From: Rostratula benghalensis
Lineage: Eukaryota; Chordata; Aves; Charadriiformes; Rostratulidae
DNA: 64,000 bases
Assembly: GCA_013399305.1 (NCBI GenBank)
Contig: VXAI01000015.1
Location: 4,980,845-5,044,844 of the forward strand
Reading direction: 5' to 3'
Shown here: positions 54,301-64,000 of the stretch, piece by piece
Position numbering within the stretch: position 1 is the stretch's first letter
Layout: each line of letters begins with the position of its first letter
Translations under genes and position numbers: made by a program
Notes under the pieces: generated by a model
What the model saw: the letters and a program-made list of their open reading frames with translations, nothing else
Told to the model about the DNA's origin: nothing
Database searches by the model: none

Positions 54301-55883
54301 GATCAGTCAAGCAAAAAGGCTTCTGCTCTGGAGATTTAAATGTACCTCTGGGTGTTTGAGTATTCTGCTCTCACACTGCAATCACAAGCTGCAAAGCCAA
54401 CAGAAAGGATCGTTCTCTTGCAGTCTAATATGATACAGTTCCCTATCTCTTAGCTGCTTGAGATCATGGCATGAATAATTGTGGACCAATGGATATAGAA
54501 CCAATCCATTCAAAGAGCAGGACTGCTTTCCTCAGAATGCTGTCTTGAGATCTTTTATCAAGCTTTAGCCTAGTTCTGTGTCTAGCGAGAGTGGCTGATG
54601 GATAATGCTAACTCACAGAAAGAAGAAATCAAGCAGGAAAAGAAAAAGATTAGGAATAAACATTTTGCAGCAACAATATCCTGCTTCCAGACAGACCAGT
54701 TGCTGCTCACTGCAGCATTCTTGAATATCAGTAATGGTGTTTAGCTCTCCGAAGCCAAGTGCTTCCAGTCCAAAGTTTTTTGAAGCCATGTCATTTCGGT
54801 TTGGTTTGTTTTTTCTTAGGGGATGGAATAAATTAGTGAAAATGCCTGGAAATCTGATTCAAACAGCAGCATTGGCATTTGATTCAAATACGTTATAGGG
54901 ACTAGATGTTTGGTTGTTGGGGGAGATTTTTTACATTTCCACAGGACATGTTGCTAAATAGCCTGGGCATGAGAACAAAGCAGCTGCAAAATAAATGAGG
55001 CAGAGATAAAGCTAAAACCTGGCCTTGTTGGGAAAGAAGTGCAAAGAGATCTTGCCAAGACTAGACACAAAGAAAGAAGGACTGGAAACCTGGAAAAAGA
55101 GACTTGGATAGAATAATTTGTTAGGGATACAATGAAGAGGCAAAGATTGTTATAGACAGACATGGAAATCTGGGGATAGGAGACACAGAAGCAAACGTAC
55201 TGTAACAGAACCTAATTCAGCATGTCCAACCAAACGTGGAAGATGGTGAAAAGAAGAGAGGCTAGAGGGAGTTTTCAAATGCTTTAACACCATCAAGGGT
55301 GGAAGCTGAATTGCTAAAAATCATACAAATCATAAATGTCTCCCTTGTAATGCACAGGTTATCTGTAAATAGGATATTTAAAGACCCCAACAATAATTAG
55401 TCACCTGTGCAGATAATGGGGATTAATAACCAAAAAGGAAGTTTGCTCCAGAGTTCCCTGTAGAGTTTTTTCCCCACTGACAGTACAGGACCGTCTGTAC
55501 TTACCATTAACTGCTAGCTCCCTCTAGTATACAGCACTGGAGAAAACGCTGATGATGATAGGTTTAATTACTTCTTTCTTTAAGCCATAGTTTACAAAGA
55601 GATTTTTGAAAGCTCAATGTTGAACTAAACAAGGAATTTTAAATCCTTTTTTAGGTTTCAAGTTGGAAAAGAACACCCAAAAGAGATTACTTTAAGAGTA
55701 AAGAATAATTACAGCTGGTTTCTTATGCACAGTGTGATGCCATATACGGTGTTGAAAAAAATACCTGACGCTATATGCATCATAAAATTATCAGGGCATA
55801 TAAAAATGTCCCAGTAACCAGCAGCCGGGGAGCCACAGAAATCTGAAACTATGGCAACTCATTGTAGGAAGAAGCATCCATCG

Positions 55884-55897
55884 GAGAGAGAGAGAGA
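55884..55897. repeat. (GA)n microsatellite, 7 units
   Basis: GAGAGAGAGAGAGA, uninterrupted. Confidence 0.85.
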
Positions 55898-58489
55898 TTA
55901 AAAACAATAGCCCCTAAATCTCTCCATCAGCTTGGGCCCTCATTTTCTCAGCAGCTTAAACCTTTTCAGCTTCCCAAGTAGAATTCTCTTTCTGCAGCTT
56001 CCAGAACAGCTGTCCATGGAGTTATTTTGGGGAAAACTTTGTGGTTTCCAACAATACAGTTGCCTGGGAGGGCAACTTTTGCCAGTGTGCTCTTCTAGGC
56101 ACTAATTTGTAAAAGGAAGAGACAAAGTATAATTTGCTGGAAGCATAAAGAATGCAGAGAAAGAAATGGGAAATACCAGCTTCTCCCCTGTCACAATGCT
56201 TTCATCTCTTGCTGTTTCAGTAGGATTATGGTTTCCAATCTGTGGGGCCAGTTTGCACAACTGAAATTGGTTTTGTCACATCAGAGGGAGAGTGCAGCTG
56301 CTGTAGCACAACACATAGGGGTCAGCAGAGGAGCAGATGTGGTTTGGAAATTTAAAAAGTCAGAAACTTTACATGACTGATTGTTGTGGGCTTTTTTCTT
56401 CTCTGAATGCATTTCAGCTGCCTGTGTTCTAATTTAATCCAGGTCCTGGTAAGAATTTTAACTAGGTGTGTTTCTTTGTTTTACAGGAATATAAATAATA
56501 TAAAGATTTTGGTTCTATGTCTCTCTAAAGTGCACATGAGTAAATACTATAGACTTGGCTACAAGCATTTTCTGTAGATTTGGATATATGAGCATGGATC
56601 TAAATGAGAGACAGCAATACTTAGTTCATCCAGTGGACCAAACATCCTTTTCTGGGTCAGTAAGAACACTGTATTTTTCTTTTAATAATGTTTTTGCACA
56701 GTTAACACTTCTCCTTCACAATATATTCTCTTCCAATTGTTGTTTTTCTTTCTATAGAAATTTTCTGTACTTAGTGAATGCAAACTGCACCTTTATTCAG
56801 AGGGTAATTTCTACTACTCCATGTTGCAGGAATGAAAGCCCCGTGTGTGGGTAGTGAGGTGCCCTGCACAAGCACTCCTTCCCTTTCCACGTACCACTTC
56901 AGAGTAGGTGGCTAAACTGTATTTCCATGGTCTGAAAATAAAGATGTATATGAATGTCTGATCATATTTTGGAAATTATGGTCTTTGACCTAAATCATAG
57001 AAATATTTTAGTCTTCTTTTTTACGTGTGGGTATGTTTCAGCAGTGAATGGTGTTTCTGTATCTATCCAGAAAACTAAATCCTAACCTTATTGAGGCCAC
57101 TGATCCATGATGCCCCCCAAATTGTATTTAAACATCTCAGTGCAGCAGCAACAATATTCTGAAGCTCAGAAAAAAGCCCCTAGAATCTCTGCATAGACTA
57201 CTTGGATAATGTGTTCCTTTGTTTGAAACCCCTCTTAAAATTCTGGAGATGAAGAAGCTCTGTCTACATATCATCCTAAGCAAGGAGAATTGCCAAAAGA
57301 AATCTGATGGTATAGCTTATTTATCTTCTTGTTTGAAACACTAGGGGAATTTATGTATGGCTGAGAAAGGTGCATTCATGATCTATAGCACTTAGCTGTC
57401 AGATTTTCAGATCTGTTGAAATATTCCATCTACTTTCCCAATAAGTTAGGGGAACATTAATGGAGTTTTGCTAATTTTTAAGTATGACAGTTACATGAAC
57501 TGTTTTGTCTATAAATTTTAAATATATGGATTTAGAGTAATTTATGCTGTTCTAAAGAACTTGTATGTAGCAGTTTCACTGTGCTTGTGTCATAGTGTAA
57601 GATCCAGTACCCTAGGTACTGTTTTGACATGTATAAATGCCATTCCTGATCGATACACTTCCTGCCATGGTCATTTCTGTCTTGCTTTCCAGTGGGGAAC
57701 AGAGAGGGAGGGCAAGGAGCTGACAGGTCCTCTTGCAGAGGTCAGGCTCGGAAATGCAAGCCTGCAGGGAAGGAAAGCATGCCCTGCTAGAAAACGGTGG
57801 TGTATTTCAGGAGGTGCTTTCAAAACCCACTGCAATTACTGGGGGTGTTGGGCAGCATGTAACAGAAATTACTGTGCTGAGGGCTCACTGGAGGCAGGCA
57901 ATCAAGGCTCAGACAGTATCACCTAAGGGTGAAATGAACCATAAAAGAGTGAATATCACTGAACTCAAAAGACATGTTATAAGCTTACGGTGAAAGGTGA
58001 GCAACCAGGTGAAAAGGCATAAATCCGAGTGATGAATGTATTTGTATTTGGAGGGAAGCAAGCAGAAGACTGGCAGAAAGACAGTCATGACTGTATTGGA
58101 TCAGAGTGAGTATCCACTTTGTATGATCCATATTCATTGACAGTCTGCACACAAAAAGAGCTAGGCACACTGAGTGACAGATTTCTGATGTTACGCTGGA
58201 GTATTCTTCTGGGCAGAGCTCAGTTGTGTAATATACACTTCAAGAGCCCACCTATGCTTTCTTTAAAAAGTGAGCTGCTCTGATAATTGTGTTCAAAAAC
58301 AAATGTGTTGAATAAAGTGGCATTCTTTGACAATGCAGGGTTAATTCCCACCTATATATGAGTATGTGAGAAGCCAAAGGCTCATTAAACTTTAATAGAT
58401 TAGAGAAACTTGGGGAAAAAAATGTATAATCTGTTGTGGCTTTGCTTTTATTTTTAGATGAACTCCTTGAATATAGAAAACATTCTGCT

Positions 58490-58511
58490 TTGTCATATAT
58501 TTGTCATATAT
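58490..58511. repeat. Perfect two-copy 11-mer tandem repeat
   Basis: TTGTCATATAT repeated twice without mismatch. Confidence 0.85.
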
Positions 58512-59697
58512 CCAATTAAAAATCTCTCTACAGAGTGCTCAGCCATTAATGCAGGAACATACTTTCCCTTCAAAATTCCCTTTCTGCTTCAACAACACTT
58601 ATAATCCAATTTTCACCAGCAGAGATGAATCATGTCCCTCACCAACACGTTTACAGTGGATGGAGAAGAGCAATCACACGTATTGATTTCCTCTCCTTCC
58701 TATCTGTTCATGTTTTTTTCTGAGAGTGCTATAAGTAACTCAGCTTCTGTTTCTCGTTCATGTTGCTAGTTCTAGAATCAAGTAAATAAAAAATATCTTC
58801 AGGAGAGTTTGTAGGAAGAAGATGGCTCAAGTAGCCATTGTGCGGTAGGTATTAACAGCTCCTCATCTGCTGCCTTGGTTGCAAGCCAGGGACAGGCAAT
58901 GGCAGAAGACAGGGAAAAGCCTTTACTCTTTTCCTCTCAGTTCCTTTCCTACAGCTAGTAACATGGTGATGAAAGAACTTGCTTCCCGTAGCAGGGAAGC
59001 ATGTGTCCAGAAAGAAGGCAGCTCTTTGAGTCTCATCCCCTTCCCGAAGGGAGTTGGAGACAGTGCTGATATTCGCTGCCCTTCAGTCACAAATAACAAA
59101 CAAGAATAAATTAAAGGCATTTGCTCAGAGGGACAGGCTGTAAGATATCTTTCTATGGGTTCAAAGCTGGAAATCCCATTATTCCAACTGATTTACCTGG
59201 TGGATGAATCTGACCTGCTGACTCATACACTGTGATGTTTCTGCAAAAATGATTTTTAGAGCTTACAGCCCTTTCAGACAAGATGCAATAGACCTCTTAC
59301 TGTCACAGCTCAAAAAAAAAAATAGGTGTCTCTTAAAGAAGAATAGAGTTTGCACATAACTTCATTATTGGTTTTGAATATGTATTTATTCTGGTTTGTG
59401 CATCAACAATGAAAAGAAATTTGTTCAAAGTTGTCAGGAAGTCTTTTGTTTAAAAGCAAACATGAATAGGTATCACCTCACGTAATGCATGCATCTGATG
59501 TGACCTACTTTTGATGATGGTTTATCTATTCCAAGATCAGCTTCGTTTTGTGCTAGGAGGATCCCCGGCAGTTGTTTCTCTTGCACTTCTCTCTGTTTCT
59601 GCTGAAGCCAAGGGGACACTCTGTTCTCTAACACGGAGGAATAAAGCCAAGCAGGACAAGAGACCCTGGGACTCGGAGACAGGAAAGGCTGGGCACC

Positions 59698-59711
59698 TGT
59701 GTGTGTGTGTG
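59698..59711. repeat. (TG)n microsatellite, 7 units
   Basis: TGTGTGTGTGTGTG directly followed by a G-rich stretch. Confidence 0.9.
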
Positions 59712-59737
59712 GGGACGGGCCACCCGCAGGGCTGGGG
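59711..59737 (+). other. Possible G-quadruplex-forming sequence
   Basis: Four G runs: GGGG and GGG at 59711-59719, GGG at 59729-59731 and GGGG at 59734-59737, with intervening lengths of about 2, 9 and 2 bases. The middle loop is long and contains CCC, which could instead pair with the G runs, so folding as a quadruplex is uncertain. Further G runs follow to 59752. Confidence 0.3.
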
Positions 59738-59950
59738 AGCTGGTGCTTGGGGAGTGCAGTTGTCCCTGCCTGCATCACTTTGCGCCCTGGCAGTGCTGAG
59801 CTGCTCTGTCCTATGCTGGGTGAAAGATGAGGAACCTTTCCAGCCATGTTGCCTCTACACTTGCTTGTTACTGTGTTTTGTGGACTCACCAGTCCAAGTC
59901 AGGGCTAAATTGGGCCTCCCTGCACTTTGTCTTAGTTTGCCACGTTGACA

Positions 59951-62900
59951 TGCTCTCAGTTTACAAGTGTCAAGGCTCTTTTACAAAACGCAGAAGATTT
60001 ACTTCTCTTCTGCTCTTTCTGTGTCAGTATTCGAGGTATATCTCCCTAGGCTCCAATATATAAACTACTGAGAGATGGGGATTTCAAGAGTGTAGTTCAG
60101 AGCACTTAAATTAGCTCCTGCTCTGAATTGCCCTCTGAAGGTCCCTGTCTCTTTCTATTGATTACCAAAAGTGCTTACAGAGACCAGTCTTCTGTGCCTA
60201 AAATTAGATTTTGTGAAGACCCTTCTATGTATTTCTTATTGCAACCTATACTGGAATGGTAGTATGCAATAATTTCTTTGATTATTATATTCTCTCCTGC
60301 TCTTTGCTTGATGACATTGAAACCCCATACAAACATGAATGATTTGAGTCTTTCAGTGCCCATTTGGTGTAAATAAGGATTATTAAGGCTATATTAGGAC
60401 ATGGCAGAACTCTTTGTTGCTGGCTTTAATATACACAGTGAATCAGAGCAGCGTTAGAAATCCGAGCAACACAATAAAACAGACTTCTGACAAGTCAGTG
60501 TAAAGGAAGTCTTTTTCTCCTTGTAGGAAGGTAGCAACCAACTTACTAATTAAGAAAATTTTCATTTGAATCATCCCTCTATGTCCTCTAGTTTCTCATT
60601 GCTGCAGTGCTTTTTCTTGTAAACAGTTTCATCCAGCCTAGACAAGTCTTAAAAACTTTTTCTAGACTTTTGAGCAGTACAGGCTGGAGACACTTTTGTA
60701 AACATTATGATTTTGCTTGTTATGATTCTGCAAAACAAGAATCGCAAAAGCAACTTAGGGCCCAATAAGAGTAAACTATTAGGCTCTCATTTGTTGTGAT
60801 TTGCAAGGCACTAGACCCTTATGCTGCATCCCTTATGCAATACAGAAAGACGGCATTCAGCACTAGCTGGGTGCTTGGAGTCCTCTGTGCCCCCTACTTC
60901 TTGTGAGTGTGACATTCACTTTGCTTCCCATCCTCAGGTGACAGGTATGCAGAGCCATCAGCCAGCTGCCAGAAAAGCTTCAGGGGGTTTCATATTAAGT
61001 ATTTTTAATACAAAAATGCTAGGAAGGACATTATTCTGCCTTCACATTTCACAGCCATTTGAAGTTGTTTTGATATACCCTAGTGTCAGAAGCTTCTTTT
61101 CAACATGGATGATATGGACTGAGAATGGGCAGTGGAAAATGACAGAGGAAGAAATAGATGATACAATTTGTTACTGTGTTTTGTTGTTTAACTGACAGAC
61201 CCAGTTATGAAAGGGGTATAAATGGCTACAACCAGAGAAAAGAAGTCTGTAAATGGTAATTTGCTTCTTAATGGCACAGGCAATATAAGTTGGATCACAA
61301 GTGGGAGAAATTACTTAGGAGCTCTGAAAACAGAACAGAATATCATTTATGTTACCTCTTTTATTTTCCCTTCTCCTTCTTAATTTTTTCTCTGAATTAT
61401 TCCTTTCTTGCTTTTCCCCAGACATTACAGGGTTTTGATTTCCCTCTCGCTTTCTTTAAATGGCCTAATGGTAAAAAGCCTTCCACCAAACTGCTTTGAT
61501 TTCATTAATGGAAAAGCTATACCTTAAATTAAATATTTTTGTAGCCTGAAAATTAAAAAAATGACCTGCAGGACTTGCCAGTTGAGCATTGCCAAGCAGG
61601 AATAATGGGAGCCGTTTCACAGGTCCAAACTTGACTTGGACAATTGTAGTTACAACTGAAAGAAAGATGAGTGCGTGTGTTCAGTGTTGGTTGACATCAG
61701 AATCAAGTAACACAGCCAGTCAGTTTTTCTATGGGAATTTGCAAAACATATAGCTACCTTCTGGTTTTTCTTCATGTTTCTTCTGTATTCATTAATGTCC
61801 ACTATTTAAGTATAAAAAAGTGATAGGATAGTGTTTAAATTTCAGTACCATATGACAAATTGAAGTTCTTCCAGTTCTGATTTTTACAGTAGAAAAATAT
61901 TCAGTTGGTGGAAAAAAAATGTGTTTCCCTAGAAAAATCTGAATATGTAAGCGCATTGTTTCTAAGGCTGTATCTGAAAGAAAACAGGTATAATTGGTTA
62001 CCTTTGGTTTCTTGAACACAGTCGTTTTCAGTGGCCACAACCCAGGGAAAACAACTTCCCTATGAAACATCAACATTTTCTGAAAGGAAAAAAGATAGCT
62101 ATTAGAGACACTGTGGCCAATGCCATTATTAGAATGGTCTGATGTGTAAGGGGTAGGATGGAATGGATCTGTCCTTCAGTGTGAACACATGTTATGAGAG
62201 GAAAGTGTAATTAAGGATTGCTAATCCTTTTGATGGCTATTTAATTATAGTGACCTATACTCTGGATTCGGATAGGCGTGGTTCTTTAAATAATCACTCA
62301 AGTACTAGTCCGAGCAAATAGCTATTATTGCAACTACCCTTGGTGTAGTGCTGTGCTAGGTGGTATGTACTGTAGAAGAAAAGAGCAAATGTGTCTGAGA
62401 AATTATAGTCATGTCACCAAGAATGACAGGTTCACTCAAAACAACATTTAACAAAAACTTTTTTGAAATCTGTAATTTTTGTTTAATTCACAGCACAGTA
62501 GATTTTTATGGATGTTTTTAAGTTGCTTAAATCATTGATATGACTTTTATAATGATGTCTGCATTGATTGTTTCTCCTTATTCGTCATGCTTCAGTTCTG
62601 CTGAATCCCTTTAACTTGTCTAAATGATGCTCTCTTTATATTACAGCTTTTTAATACCAGAACACAGCACGCTGTCAACCACTCTGCCTAATTTTAGAAA
62701 AGGAAGCAAATAATCACACTTGGAATTAACGTGGTTCTGACTTGATTACTACTGTAATCAATGTGAGGTATTACTTTGACTTCACTGTCTGTTAGAGCAA
62801 CTGCTACTTATTTCTTTTTATTTTCTTGAACAGAGAAAAGAGAACAGCTTCTAACATATGTCTCTTTCTCATCTCAGCTACTACACAGCTCCAACTCCAA

Positions 62901-64000
62901 TATATACACAGAGGAGGCATATGGTTAAAAAAGTTATTTCTCGTCTAAGAAATCCAGAAAGAAAACTCTCTTTTTTTACAAAGAGAAATTATAGTTTTAC
63001 CACATGTCTTCTTGTATGTATCCCGAGAGTAAGGCTGAAAGACATCTTATACCAGATGTATTAAATTCACTTTTCTTCAAAACAAAAATGCCAAATGCAA
63101 AGCACACTTTTAGGTATAATTTTAACTTACATATCTTCTGGATATGTGTGTGCCACTGCTGTTGTAATCATAGTTTATGAAGCTTTGAATGCTAACAGTG
63201 CATTGCAGTAGGATAGATGTTGGTACAGGTTCATTATAAGGTTTTGCAGATGCGGGCAAGGATATAAAAGTGTGTTCTGCGGACCTTCTGTGGGTTTTTG
63301 CTAGCTTTGAGAAGACTATTACAGAAAGAGAACCATGTAACCTTTGGCAACATTAAACAAAGTAAAAGGCCTTAATTTAACTGAAAATCAGAGAGGGTGC
63401 TGCCATTTACTTTTGACCACAAAAGTTTCAGGGAGGTGGCAGGTATTCAGAAATACAATTCACGAATACTGTGCAATTCTAAAGAATGATAGTGATGGCT
63501 GCAGTGTTATTCACCAAAGAAGTAACTTGAACTTGGAAAATGAAGCACTGTCAACCAGCATTACACTCTATTTCCTGCATGATTAGGACAACATTGGACA
63601 TAATATTTTTTATATCTCAATTAGAAAGCTAAAAGATATCATGACATGGTTTTAGAGCATCCCAATATTGATATATGCAAGAAGGAAAATTTAATGGAAA
63701 ACTCTTATCAGCGAAGTAATTAATTCATAAATTGTCTGTCAGGCTTTGATGAATTTATGGTGATGATCACATTCCATTTTCTGCATACGCAGTTGCTGGT
63801 ATTTGGTTTAGGCTTTTATTATTGAAAATGTTTTGTTTCTTTCTGGTAAGAAGAAACACTGGGGAGTATTTCGCTCGATGTCTCAACACTGACAAATGCA
63901 GCCATTTCATACACAGTGGGATCCCTGGCAAGGCTTTCATCCCAATATATCAAGAATCAACAGACAGTGGACCAAATCCATCTCTAGTACCAATTTCATT
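59951..64000. other. Gene-poor non-coding DNA to the right edge
   Basis: AT-rich with no supported gene. An ATG-initiated plus-strand frame at 60821-61195 (124 codons) is unrecognised and lacks a promoter or splice context. A TATAAAAG word at 63263-63270 is preceded by a GC-richer TGCGGGCAAGG stretch, but no transcript start or first exon can be confirmed downstream. Confidence 0.45.

Larger units (their letters stand above)
51307..59470. other. Gene-poor non-coding DNA
   Basis: No supported gene. A plus-strand frame at 51846-52196 (116 codons) follows an acceptor-like TTGTTTGTTTTAG and is treated as a finding. Simple repeats include (GA)n at 55884-55897 and a perfect two-copy 11-mer at 58490-58511. 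A small perfect hairpin CAGTACC-CTA-GGTACTG is at 57605-57621. Confidence 0.5.
59471..59950. other. GC-rich patch with long overlapping open frames on both strands
   Basis: Opposing frames of 145 codons (plus, 59511-59948, containing real ATG codons near its start) and 138 codons (minus, 59473-59889, GTG first codon) overlap almost completely. Higher GC lowers stop-codon frequency, which explains both. The plus peptide includes a Cys-Val alternation encoded by the (TG)n tract, and neither peptide shows a known domain, signal peptide pattern or conserved motif. I list the patch as notable composition, not as a gene. Confidence 0.35.

Noticed and set aside
57600..57660. Minus-strand GIYTC motif, as in an Ig domain's second cysteine
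   Set aside because: The residues before it lack the usual Leu-x-Ile-x-x-Val-x-x-x-Asp pattern and a TAG follows four codons later. Chance match.
61792..62076. Minus-strand NYTC motif in a 94-codon frame, considered as another receptor Ig exon
   Set aside because: No matching tryptophan, strand pattern or splice sites; the rest of the peptide does not fit an Ig fold.
1..64000. tRNA, 5S, U-snRNA, CRISPR, bacterial operon or NUMT content
   Set aside because: I looked for tRNA B-box words, a U6-like sequence, regularly spaced repeats and compact gene runs and saw none. A covariance-model scan was not possible here, so a diverged small RNA could have been missed.

Overview
This window looks like gene-poor DNA from a bird, or possibly another sauropsid. 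The taxon call rests mainly on two old fragments of the 3' tail of a CR1 retrotransposon, near 9.1 kb and 11.4 kb. Interspersed repeats are otherwise very sparse, the DNA is AT-rich, there is no CpG island, and many short A/T tracts are present. No prokaryotic or viral gene organisation is visible.

Layout: the best-supported coding sequence is at the extreme left edge. On the minus strand, positions 1-134 read as one open exon that runs out of the window. It has a pyrimidine-rich splice acceptor at 135-150 and resembles the second half of the third immunoglobulin domain of an interleukin-1 receptor family protein. If that is right, everything to its right lies on the 5' side of the gene, as long intron and then possibly intergenic DNA. 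A weak candidate for the preceding exon lies at 2665-2843 on the minus strand.

From 0.3 to 33.8 kb I see no convincing gene: only the two CR1 tails (9046-9135 minus, 11351-11451 plus), homopolymer tracts, short microsatellites and two notable palindromes. At 33863-34020 on the plus strand there is one plausible but unidentified exon (52 whole codons, helical and acidic, flanked by splice-like sites) within a locally GC-richer patch that extends to about 34.5 kb. A run of 310 N (36932-37241) directly follows a T17 tract and is an assembly gap. From 37.2 to 64 kb the sequence is again mostly featureless, with small tandem duplications, a cluster of alternative hairpins at 45448-45496, a purine-rich unassigned stretch at about 46.9-48.3 kb, and a GC-rich patch with a (TG)n tract and a possible G-quadruplex at 59.5-59.9 kb.

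The long open frames elsewhere (up to 145 codons) are about what random AT-rich DNA of this length gives. They show no recognisable domain and often overlap open frames on the other strand, so I do not call them genes. I found no coherent multi-gene system, and no RNA gene, CRISPR array or intact mobile element.
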